Assembly: GCA_025618425.1 (NCBI GenBank)
Contig: CM046832.1
Span: 72,676,890-72,740,889 of the forward strand
DNA length: 64,000 nucleotides
DNA from: Heliocidaris tuberculata
Taxonomy: Eukaryota > Echinodermata > Echinoidea > Camarodonta > Echinometridae
Direction: 5' to 3'
Part shown: positions 43,529 through 53,763 of the stretch, piece after piece
How positions within the stretch are numbered: the first letter of the stretch is position 1
Layout: each line of letters begins with the position of its first letter
Notes under the pieces: model-generated
The model's input: only the letters and a program-made list of their open reading frames with translations
Database searches by the model: none
What the model was told of the DNA's origin: nothing
Translations under genes and position numbers: made by a program

Positions 43529-45208
43529 GAAGGTGCGTCTCCATCAGCCCGAGTTTGCTCAAGCTCGAAATTCTAGCCTGATCAGCACTTCTCAAGAAAA
43601 AAGTGTGAGTTTGAAAAACCCTGTCTCCATCAGCCCGAGTCAAGCGATTCCCGCTCGTTCTTGGAATAAACTCGAGCTTCAGAGCATGCGCACTTCGAAG
43701 ATGGAAAATTTTTAAAAATATATAGGATAAATGAAGAGAAAAGAGCAAAGAAATACATAAAGAAAAGATAAAAAGAGAGAAGGAAAAACAAAGAAATACA
43801 TAAGAATAGAAATAAAAATAGATAATGGGGAAAACAAAGAAATATATAAGGAGAAAAAGGAGAGAAGGAAAAACAAAGTAATACATAAGAAACAAAGAAA
43901 CGCATAAGGAAAAAAAATAAAATAGAAAATTAAGAAATTTATGAGGAAAAGTGGATAGAAAGATGAACAAAGAAATACATAAGAATAGAAAGAAGAATAA
44001 ATAATGGGGAAAACAAAGAAATACAAAAGGAGAAAAAAATAAAAGGAAAAACAAATATGTAAGAAACAAAGAAATACATAAGAAAACAGATAAAATAGAA
44101 AGAAAAACAAAGAAATACATAAGGATATATCAGGAAAAGATAAAAAGAGAAAAGGAAAACAAAGAAATATAAAGGGAAGAGGATAAAAAAGAACAAAGAA
44201 ATACATATGAATAGATAGAAGAGTAGACAACGGGAAAACAAAGAAATACAAAATGAAAGGATAAAAAGATAGGAGAAAACAAAGAAATACATTTATCATA
44301 AAGAAAAGAGGATAACAAGAAGAACAAAGAAATACATAAGAAATGAAAGAATAAAAAGTGGGGAAAACAAAGAAATACATAAGGAAAAAGATAAAACAGA
44401 AAGAAAAATAAAGAAATACATATGAAGAGAAGAGGATTGAAAGAAGAACAAAGCAATACATTAGAATAGAAAAAAGGAAATAACTGGAAAAACAAAGAAA
44501 TATATAAGGAGAAAAAAGAGAGAAGGAAAAACAAAGTAATACATAAGAAACAAAGAAGTACATGAGGAAAAAGATAGAATAGAGAGAAAAACAAAGAAAT
44601 ACATAAGGAAATATAAAGAGAAGAGGACAGAAAGAACAAAGAAATACATAAACAAAGAAAAGAGGATAGCAAGATTGAAGAATAGAAAATGGGAAAAACA
44701 AAGAAATACATAAGGAAATAATAAAAAGAGAAGAAAAACAAGAAATATATAAAGAAAAGAGGATAGCAAGAATAAAGAAATACATAAGAATAGAAAGAAG
44801 AATAAAGAATGGGGAAAACAAAGAAATACATAAGGAGAAAAAAGAAAGAAGGAAAAACAAGGAAAAACATAAGGAAAAGATAGAAAGAGAAAAAGAAATC
44901 AAGAAATATATAAGGAAAATAACATTTCTAGGATTGGTGTCATGAATAATTAACCCGAGTCAAAAGTCAAAACCCAAGTGCATCTTCACCTGCGAATTAG
45001 CGGGCTAATTCGCCAAATAGCGCACTATTTCACAAAAAAACCCGAGGAGACTTAGGCTTCTAGCTCGAGCTACATGTAGAAACCCACGAAATGGCCAGCT
45101 AATTGCGTCTTCATTACAAATTAGCTCGAGCTAGTTCTGATCGGGTTAGTTTCCCGTTCAGAATTAGCGGGCTAATTTGGAAACTTGGGCTGATGAAGAC
45201 GGGCCTTC
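43529..45208. mobile_element. Foldback element with purine-rich satellite core
   Basis: The left end GAAGGTGCGTCTCCATCAGC is mirrored by GCTGATGAAGACGGGCCTTC at the right, with three mismatches over 22 bp. Subterminal repeats recur (a second CTCCATCAGCCCGAGT near 43623; GAATTAGCGGGCTAAT twice near 45000 and 45165). The core (about 43700-44930) is an A/G-rich array around ACAAAGAAATACATAAG. It splits the CR1-like RT between LGVLIDNDLT and FRKHIT. No clear target duplication. Confidence 0.8.
43700..44930. repeat. Purine-rich ACAAAGAAATACATAAG satellite
   Basis: The core word recurs every 40-80 bp with AAGA-rich spacers. On the minus strand it translates to endlessly repeated MYFFVF-type residues in several frames, giving open frames up to 396 codons. 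Because the strand is pyrimidine-rich it rarely forms stop codons, so these frames are artefacts of composition. Confidence 0.9.
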
Positions 45209-45888
45209 AGGAAACATATTACAGCCATGATACAGAAAAAAACAGATGTTGGGGATCATCAAACGAGCCTTTGTTAATACCAACCAGGACATCTTGATAC
45301 CTCTGTACAAAACTCTGATACATGTACATGTACGCCCACATCTTGAATACTGTATGGTATCCTGGAACTCCCGTTTCATAGCAGACGACCACAAAATTGA
45401 AACTTGGCAGCAGAGAGCAACAAGAATGATTCCTGGTATGAGTTTATTATCTTACCCTGAAAGACTTTAAAAACTCAATCTATTCTCACTAAGATACTGG
45501 CGTGAGAGGGGTGACATGATTCAGGTTTACAAGATTCTTCATGGTATTGACAGGCTAAGTCCAGAACACTTTTTCAAGAAACCGTAGTACCAACACACTC
45601 GTGGACATTCACTGAAACTTTTTAATACCCACTGTAAGCTTAATGTTAGAGGATGTTTCTTCAGTAAACATGTTATTGAGTCATGGAATAAACTGCCAGA
45701 AGTTCTAGTTACTGCACATAACATTGACACTTTCAAGACTTGTCTAGATAAACTCTGGCTTGGCAAACAATTTTATGTAACCTGACATCCACGCATATCC
45801 GCACTCCGTTCGGAGTCGCGAATTTACAAATGAACTTATCTTGAAAGATGACCGGGAGATTTACAGGATTACCTCACTCCTGTATACC
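45209..45888 (+). pseudogene. CR1-like retrotransposon remnant 2, 3' part
   Basis: Continues the RT C-terminal half: FRKHITAMIQ, then IIKRAFVNTNQDILIPLYKT, RPHLEYCMVSWNS and, after shifts, HVIESWNKLPEVL. Followed by a short 3' untranslated part. It matches the C-terminal region of CR1-type pol proteins and completes the fragment interrupted at 43528. Confidence 0.85.

Positions 45889-45925
<37 letters not shown>
45889..45925. repeat. (TGA)n 3' microsatellite tail
   Basis: About twelve TGA/GAT triplets directly after the retrotransposon 3' end, a simple-repeat tail as used by CR1/L2-type elements. Confidence 0.85.
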
Positions 45926-46030
45926 CTCAGCAACTTCTGTGAACTGCTTCAAGAACAGACTAGATAAATACTGGTCTAAAAACCATAGACATAATCTTAT
46001 GAGCCAATATCCATGTAGATTCCTAGGCTG
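45926..46030 (+). pseudogene. Third CR1-like 3' fragment
   Basis: Encodes a FKNRLDKYWSKNH-like stretch, the usual last residues of such pol proteins, and so represents the 3' end of another copy abutting the TGA tail. Confidence 0.6.
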
Positions 46031-47078
46031 TATTTGAGTCATTATCTACACACATTTTTGTCCTTTCCCACATATTTGACATGGCAAGACATGGAAAATG
46101 TATAATCACATGACACGACAAGCTACGATCGATGAACAGGCACTGCATTGCATTGTCCTATATTGTGGGATTGAAGTAAATTATGACAAGCATTGAAAAG
46201 GTAAAAAAACATTTGAAATTCATTACAAATGCCATGGCTCCTAGTTATGTGGTCATATACCACAATCTTCAAATCAAAAATTATCATTCTTGTCAACCCT
46301 TTAAGTTAGCTTTCAATGCTTGGTTAGTTCACTTTAAAATTGCATTCCAAAGGTGTGAATCTCTGCAGATGCCGATCCACGCACGTCACCCGTCATTTGC
46401 CCGTCACTACAACAATCAACATCGACATGACCCTGCTTTCACTCAGTTTTGACTTTGTTAGTTAAAATCCAAATAATTATGGTACCGTACCGCTACTCAA
46501 ACATCACCAGTCCTAAAAATGCTGGTCCAAAAATTTAAAAAATCAATCTTATTTCATTCGGGGATATGCTCTACTGTAGTCCGACCTAGACCGTGACGCC
46601 ACCCGGCCCGGCATACAGGTACCGCTACTAGTACTACTACTAGTCCGGTATACAGTATGCAATACTATTTGCACTACACTACAGTCTACAGTTTGACCTC
46701 ATGCAGGGACATGTCCCTCTCCGAGCGCGAGGAGGGACCAAATGGTCAAAATATATTAGAAAACGCCTCCAAAGTACCAGACGGATTTTCTGTTTTAAGA
46801 TGGAAAATGATTATCGAGATCTCTCTTACCTGGGACCTGGGTACTAAGTTATCTGTTACAGTTCATGTTCCCTGACTGACAGAGCTGCGTGGTTTTAGTC
46901 GAGTCGTATGTTCTTGTCAAAAACTGATCTTGATGCTGACCAGTACCACGCACGGCCACCTAAAGCCAAGACTTTTAATAGTATCAAGACAGATTACTCT
47001 CACCTACTTCCGTAGTACATTTGGCAGGCGTAAATTGCTGTGTTAAAAAGACTCGGGGGGGGGGGGGGGAATACGTTC
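46031..47078. other. Non-coding stretch
   Basis: No gene is recognised. It holds a short CTACTAGTACTACTACTAG run near 46625 and a G run near 47055-47068. Confidence 0.5.
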
Positions 47079-47968
47079 GCCATAGGTATTACACGTGAAA
47101 AGATGTCACATTTTTTTCTTGATATTTCATATCTTACTCTATCTTTTTTAAGTCTGATTTTTGCACGAGAGAAAGGATGGATAGTTAAAAAACATTTCGT
47201 GAACCTTCATTGTCAATAAATGCCACTATGAATCCCCGGGATCATGCTTGCTTTTGGACAGTCATCTGCCATAGGGTTAACACGTGAAAACATGGAATTT
47301 AAGAATGATTATAGCTCCCCTAGTATTACCTTGAATTTATTGTCAATTTGGCTTACATGTAATTTGAGACTCTGAAAAAGCTTAATGAAGGCTCAAAAAG
47401 TGGAAGAGACACCGCATAAATAAACGGGAATATGCATGCTTTTGGCCTTCCAGCTGCCATAGGTTAACACGCAAAAACAGCGATTTTGAAATGATTTAAA
47501 TTCCCATATTTGTTTGAAATTATGAAAAATGTGATTTACATGAAATTTAAATCTCTGAAAAGGTATAATTAAGGCTCGATGAGTCCAATAGACCCCGCAT
47601 ATATAAACGGGAATATGCATGCCTAGTTTGACCAAAAAAAAAGTCTCGCCTGCCATAGGTTTACACGCGAAAACAAGGAATTTTAGGATGATTATAATTC
47701 CCATAGTTTGTATTTGAAAATACACAAAATGTGATTTACATAAAATTTAAAGCTCTGAAAAGATATAATTATGGTTCGATGAGTCCAATAGACCCCGCAT
47801 ATATAAACAGGAATATGCATGCTTTTGACAAAAAAGTCTCGGCTGCCATAGGTTTACACGCGAAAACAAGGAATATCAGTATGATTATAAATCCCTTTGT
47901 TTTTATTTGAAAATATAAGAAATGTGATTTACATGAAATTTAAAGCTCTGAAAAGGTATAGTCAAAGC
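47079..47968. repeat. About 190-bp satellite, left part
   Basis: Units marked by CTGCCATAGGTTAACACG-like boxes at about 47079, 47268, 47452, 47649 and 47843 (spacings 184-197). Each unit also has GGGAATATGCATGC, GTGATTTACATGAAATTTAA and GCTCTGAAAAGGTATA boxes. The array continues at 49716 after an insertion. Confidence 0.85.
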
Positions 47969-48912
47969 GGGGGAATCCTGATAAAAAGGTCCGCGGGGCC
48001 GATAGACCGCTGGGCTATATAGACCGCGGGACCGATAGACCGCGGGGCCGATAGACCGCGGGGCCGATAGACCGCGGGGCCGATAGACCGCGGCGTCTCA
48101 ATGTACACGCCAGTCACCAGTAATTCCGCACATTCGCTCAAATCACTATACACCTCTTGCAATCGAAAGCACTAACAGCAAAACTTTTTTTTTTTAATTT
48201 CTAAAGAGAAATGGGAGGTGGATCGTCACCCCCTCCTTGATGCGCTCTTTAAGTTTTTGATGTTCAATGGATTATGCAATAAGTGACTTCAAGTCTGTGT
48301 TTTTATTTGAAATAAAAGAAACTAAAGCTAATAAACAGGACGTGCAATTTGAAACTTTTCATTGAAACTCAAAGTTTTATTAAATAACATCTTTGAAAAT
48401 CAACTTTTTCATATAAACAGTACTTACTGCCTTCATCAAACCCATCTCATAACAAATACAATATTTAAATATTTTTTTCGCTTTTAACTAGTCAGATATA
48501 TCAGTTCTAAGTTTATTATTAAGAACAAGGACAGTTTTATTTAAATTATTAGAACAAAAGAATATGCTTGTGTCATCGGCAAACTGATGAAAAGCTAATG
48601 ATCAAAAATATAAGTTCAGTTTGATTTATTTTCATACGGAAGAAAACATAGGGCCTATAGTAGGCTTACATAATTATGACACTCCAAGATTGAACAAACA
48701 ATAGCCATGATAGCAGCGAAATACAGCATTATGGGCAAGGTGACGTGGAAGCAGACAAAATCAAAGAGGGAAATATGAAAGAAATCTTTTTCAAAAGACT
48801 AACTTGTAATTCATATTATGTTCCCTTTAAATGACACATACATAATAGCATAATTTGTTGATAATATCAATATATAAAAAAGGGGAAATAAAATTGAAAA
48901 ATTGATTAAGAT

Positions 48913-49556
48913 CCCGGGGGGGGGGGATCTTCCATTGAGACCCGTCCAGCATCCTCGAACTTTACCCTCTGAAAAGCACCCTAAACGAGGATTCAGATTT
49001 TGTGATTTTGATACCCTAAACACGGAGAGAAATAATTAACGGCTTGTTTTTACACCCTTAACAGGGCGAGCATATACGACCGAAATTCTCAAATTCTGAA
49101 TAAATTGTACCCTTTTCGCGGATTGGCCGTGTTAAATTTCATACCCTTTTTCCCTGCATTTGGTCAGAAGTGTGATTTTGATACCCTTTTATATGAAAAG
49201 GGTATCATAAGATATGAAAGCAACTTAGATAAGTTCAAAATCTCCCTTAAAAGATATCTGTTTAATACTTAGAGTATGAACTCAGTGTCCAACATTACAT
49301 TGTATGCACCTTCTTATTTCTAAGTTATTTCGTTCTTACTGTATGAAGCGCATAGGGACATGCAGTGTTGCTATGTGTAATGCGCTATAAAAGAACCAAG
49401 TATTATTTTTTTTAATTATTATTATATATTTATTGTTTTTTGACACCCTAAACGCGGATCCGCGCCCGACCCTGAAAAACAACCCTTCTTCCTCGTTTTC
49501 AAGTTCGTGGATGCTGTACGGATTTCAATGGAAGATCCCCCCCCCCCCCCCCCGGG
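48913..49556. mobile_element. Nested element with poly-G ends and exact 8-bp TSD
   Basis: The ends CCCGGGGGG-GATCTTCCATTGA are mirrored on the right (TCAATGGAAGATC followed by a C run and GGG). The direct repeat ATTAAGAT flanks it at 48905-48912 and 49557-49564. The subterminal AGCATCC-CGAAC and ACCCTAAAC-CGGA blocks are also inverted. An 8-bp duplication suggests a hAT-type mechanism. Confidence 0.8.
49200..49435 (+). pseudogene. 3' end of an L2/CR1-type LINE
   Basis: Reads LDKFKISLKRYLFNT then stop, followed by a short tail with GCGCTATAAAAGAACC and ATT-rich simple repeat. This is the common C-terminus and 3' end of L2-like elements, truncated at 5'. It interrupts the ACACCCTAAAC-type sequence of the element around it. 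Confidence 0.65.
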
Positions 49557-49715
49557 ATTAAGATACATGAATTATTTGAGTCATTATGCTTTTAAGACGT
49601 GATGTGAAAATGCCTTGCATTTCAGACACCGCGGTCTATCGGCCCCGCGGTCTATCGGCCCCGCGGTCTATCGGCCCCGCGGTCTATCGGACCCGCGGTC
49701 TATCGGGCGTAGACC

Positions 49716-49975
49716 GTTAAAGCTCGATGAGTCCAGTAGACCCCGCATGAATAAACGGGAATATGCATGCTTTTGGCCTTCCAGCTGCCATAGGTTAACA
49801 CATGAAAACGGGGATTTTGAAATGATTTTAATTCATCTAGTATATATTTGAAATTATGAAAAATGTGATTTACATGAAATTTAAAGCTCTGAAAAGGTAT
49901 ATTTAAGGCTCGATAAGTCCAATAGACTACGCATAAATAAACGGGAATATGCATGCTTTTGACAAAAAAAAAAAA
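49716..49975. repeat. About 190-bp satellite, right part
   Basis: Resumes the array with GCTCGATGAGTCCAGTAGAC, ATATGCATGC and CTGCCATAGGTTAACAC boxes for about one and a half units, ending in an A run near 49965-49978. Confidence 0.85.
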
Positions 49976-50543
49976 AAAGTTGTCGTATTACACACGTCCA
50001 ACCGTATGTTGTTATTGATGACGTAAGGTGGGCGTATACATAGGCGTGTAGTCCATCACGTGAGATCCACATCCAATGAGATCTTGCGCTAGCAGACGAT
50101 GTATGTACGAAGGCAAGCGCAGCCCAGTCGATAAGAAGAAACTCTAACTATAATATTCCAGTCCAGTATTATATTTCTAACGGACCAGAGGAAAAATTCA
50201 ATGTGTAAAATTTATAAATTCATATAATCAATGTTCTATCACTGAATTACGCCTAGCCAAATGACAGATGTTAGATAATGCAAGCAGAATAGCTGAGCTG
50301 AATAGTGACCGAGAAGGTGTCTATAGCCCTACCTGCATGGCTAGGGTCTACCCCACTGCGATCCCGATCGAGGTAGTGGCGTTGCCAATGGAACTCTGTC
50401 TGCTTGCCTCAAACTTGGCTCATCAAATTTTTTTGTTTGCTGATCGCCGTTTAGTTTGGCTTCAGCCAACGAGACCGACAGCCCCGAGGTACCGACAATG
50501 TAGTTGGAGGGGGCTTCTGAACCAAATGAGTCTGACACTGACA
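49976..50543. other. Non-coding stretch
   Basis: No gene is recognised; a 101-codon plus frame at 50268-50573 lacks domain features and runs into a transposon end. Confidence 0.45.
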
Positions 50544-50551
50544 GTCCATGA

Positions 50552-50849
50552 CAGGGGCGAATACAGGATGTAGTAAAAAAAAAAAAAGGGGGGGATGGGG
50601 GCACACAAATGCAGGGCTGTCAACTTCGGGGAAACTGCTTGGAGGGTGATTCAGTCGCTCAGTGGGTGGTTATCAGATTTTATGGGATCCAGTATACCTC
50701 CATAATTCTCTGACAAGCAAAAAATAAAAAAATAAAAAAATAAATAATAAGTTATCAGTTCTAAAAGGGGGCCAAATTATGTATAAGTTTCTTTCAAAAG
50801 ATGGGGGCACGGGCCAGGATTGCGCCCCCCCCCCCTAAATCCGCCACCG
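50552..50849. mobile_element. Short hAT-like element with exact 8-bp TSD
   Basis: Ends CAGGGGCGAATACAGG and CCTAAATCCGCCACCG are related inverted repeats; GTCCATGA flanks both sides (50544-50551 and 50850-50857). It holds A/G and C runs next to the ends. 298 bp, no coding. Confidence 0.85.
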
Positions 50850-51038
50850 GTCCATGAGACTGTCACGTCAGTCTTGCGGGGTGGGCCTTTTTATAAGTTT
50901 TCTCGGAGGGTTAATAGACCGATATTGTTGCCTCATGGGCTCCCAAACTAATGGTGCTCGTTCCCGTTTTATTTACGTTTTAGGCAAGAGCCCGCGTATG
51001 CCTATAGTTTGTAGTTCAAGAGAATGTACTTCCTATTC

Positions 51039-51209
51039 CAGGGGTGGATCCAGGATTTTGTAAAAGAAGGGGTACAGAGCCGGAAAAGTACACAATGAAG
51101 GAGGCAATTATGTTTTTATTGTGTACTTAAGCCAGGTATACCAGTTGGGTATCAAAAAGGGAGCCGCGGCCGATTCACCCCCCCCCCCCCCTCCCCCCGG
51201 ATCCACCCC
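51039..51209. mobile_element. Short hAT-like element
   Basis: Ends CAGGGGTGGATCCAGG and CCCCGGATCCACCCC; flanks TCCTATTC (51031-51038) and TACTATTC (51210-51217), an 8-bp pair with one mismatch. A C run lies just inside the right end. 171 bp. Confidence 0.75.
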
Positions 51210-51217
51210 TACTATTC

Positions 51218-52490
51218 TGTCATGTATGTGAAAAATGGGATTGCATAGTGTTGGCAGTCGATCTCATTAAATGTGGAGATTGAAAAAAAAAAAGAGAGTG
51301 AGATCATTATTTTTTCCTCATTTCTATTTGAGTCATTTTTACAGATTGGTTGTAAGAGAGAATAAGAGAATAAGAGAGTATGAGAAAATGAAAGCCTGTG
51401 AGGGGGGGGGGGGACAAATAGAGCTTGGGGCGGGTAAGACAGAATAGGACTTGTAATATATGAATTATATCGTAAGCTGCTATTGTTGGTTACTAGTTAA
51501 TTCAATTCAAAATACGGAGGCCGTTTTTTTCCCCTTTTCATCATACAATTAGTAGCCATTAGGCCCTAGCTACTGCGCTGGTGAGGGCTTCGGAGCAAGC
51601 CCCTATACTGTTTTCTTCGCCTGCCGTCTCAAACTGCTACAGCAGAATATTAAAAATAACTCAACGTCAGTTATTCATATTGGTGGCGTATCCAGGAATG
51701 CAGGGGGAGGGGAGGGGGCTCACGCCTGACGAACAAAATATCATCAGATGCCTTCTATTCTGAATTTTCGGACAAGGAAGGAAAAAAAGACTTGTCACAT
51801 GTTCATGTTCCTTCTGTGCCGGGGGTGGGGGGGGGGCACAGATTTCCTTTCATTCGATTTGGCTGGCACGTAGTAGGGGCATGTGCATTCATGGACACAC
51901 CACCAATAACAATAGGAGAATCTTGGATACGCCACTCTTAATTAATCTTTATATTTATATAAGCCTTTTCTGTCTTGACTTTTAACAGAATAAGGCCAAT
52001 AAATTTACATTATAGGTCTATATAATCCCTTTAATTTGCAATAATCATGATATGAATTGAAATATTCTGATTTAGAAAAATAAAGATAGCATTTTATTAT
52101 TATTGCTTTTTTAAATTACTTGTTTGGAACGCCCCCCCCCCCCCCCCCCATAAAATAAATATCAATAGAAATTTCACAGCAAATTAAAAAAAAAAAAAAA
52201 TACAACAATACAAACATCTCTCCAGCTCCCTCTCCTCCCCTGGTTGATAGAGTTGATTCCTATCTGTTTTGGGACATAAGTTTGTATTTGAAGGGACAAT
52301 ATCAATTATTATGCCTATACGGCTTTACCAAAAGCGATGTACAGAAAATGAAGAAAAAAATAAAGAAAATAAAAAATACAAACATCTTGATAAAGACTAT
52401 AACCTTCCCTCTCGGCGCCGTTAAAACCAATCCACAGCAACAGCAACAGCGGCTGATCGACATGTACCTATGGCAAGCCATCGGGGTCTA
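51218..52490. other. Non-coding stretch with poly-G and poly-C runs
   Basis: G or C runs near 51402-51413, 51822-51836 and 52132-52149. A GGTGGCGTATCCAGG (51682) and its partner GGATACGCCACTC (51916) form a possible short hAT-like inverted-end pair. No gene is recognised. Confidence 0.45.
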
Positions 52491-52795
52491 CTTACGTCTA
52501 CTCACCACGCGTACTTGATTTTCGATACACGTACCTATATTGACCAATCAGAAGCCAGTATTCAGTACGCGTACTGTTTTTGGTCATCACGTCACGTGTG
52601 TTTAAGGGTACGTGTACTTTACTTTTACAGACGTTACTGACCCCCTCCGGCCATAGGTGGCCAAAGGGTTCAGAAGCGTCAGTTAATGTAACGTGTGCTT
52701 TGTCATTTAGGTAACGTGTACCTTGACTAGTCATAACGTGACGTCTATACAATTACGTGTGCTCTGGTCGTTACGTGACGTCAGCTAAGAGTTAG
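52491..52795. repeat. ACGTG/CGTAC-rich patch
   Basis: A dense set of ACGTG, CGTAC and ACGT words on both strands (for example ACGCGTACT, TACACGTACC, ACGTCACGTGTG, GTAACGTGTACC, CGTTACGTGACGTC). It could be a diverged MITE or a cluster of bZIP/bHLH-like sites; nothing decides between them. Confidence 0.4.
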
Positions 52796-52805
52796 TCTAT
52801 TTCCA

Positions 52806-52841
<36 letters not shown>

Positions 52842-53178
52842 TCAATAAAGCAAACCATGTACGTTAATAATATTGTTCAATAAGGGAAGTATAGGGCTTG
52901 GCAGGGCTTAGGGTGTTCAATATATTTCTGTTGGTGACTGATTATTAATTCATCCTATAAATTTTTAGAGTAGTAGTAGTAGGCCTAAACTCTTTTTAGC
53001 AAACTAACAAAAATCAAAGTAAAGTATAAACCGTGCAGAGTTGGTTTATTATTGTCATTACTACTACTACTACTACTCATTTTTATTTTATTATTATGAT
53101 TGTTGTTATTACTAATTTACTATCATAATTATCATCTTCATCATTGTCATTATTATTATCATTATTATTATTAATATA

Positions 53179-53229
<51 letters not shown>

Positions 53230-53230
53230 G
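52796..53230. repeat. Poly-T and (ATT)n tracts
   Basis: A T run of about 32 nt at 52809-52840 and an (ATT)n microsatellite at about 53145-53230. Confidence 0.85.
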
Positions 53231-53732
53231 TTTTTATTATTGTCACAAAAATTTGTCATGATGAAATTAATGTATAGAGTTTATCCATAAATACCATGTA
53301 ATGAGCGGAGGAAAGAAAAACAAGTGAGAACTCCCCACATGTACAGCTCATGTTTACTATATATAGTCAAAGCTATATAGTGCATGCAAAGTATACAAAC
53401 TTCTACTACATGGACACTATTCACGCTCTTATCCTCCATCTGTTGTGCAATAAAGGGTCATGACCTCTTGTGGACTCGTCATGACCACTGGAAGGCCGCC
53501 TGTTTATCCAAGGGTTAACCAGCTGATATCCAGTGCATAAGGGGTACTAATACATGAATGGGGAGATGGCTTGCCTATATCCTTAATTGCTATAACCAGG
53601 AATCTTAGTTACATTAATACATTCCCATGCTATAACCAAGGAGTTATCTGCTATAACCATTGAAACGAGACATACTCGTCCTCCTCCCCCCGCCCCCTTC
53701 CCCAGCGAAAAAATGTGAACCCCCTCCCCCTC

Positions 53733-53763
<31 letters not shown>

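Larger units (their letters stand above)
47969..49715. mobile_element. Foldback element with GGGGCCGATAGACCGC subrepeats
   Basis: Arrays of the 17-bp unit CGGGGCCGATAGACCG at about 47993-48095 are mirrored by CGGTCTATCGGCCCCG units at about 49630-49705. Flanks are GTCAAAGC (47961-47968) and GTTAAAGC (49716-49723), an 8-bp pair with one mismatch. The host satellite continues after it. The outermost bases do not form a clean TIR. It contains a further nested element at 48913-49556. Confidence 0.8.

Noticed and set aside
43712..44902. 396-codon minus-strand open frame (and overlapping 246- and 204-codon frames)
   Set aside because: Translation of a pyrimidine-rich satellite strand. Several frames are open at once and all give the same monotonous F/L/S/Y/I residues, so it is composition and not a membrane protein.
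47993..48095. CRISPR-like array of 17-bp units
   Set aside because: The units are directly adjacent with no spacers and have a mirrored array 1.5 kb away, which fits a foldback transposon.
50268..50573. 101-codon plus frame
   Set aside because: No domain is recognised and the end runs into a hAT-like element.
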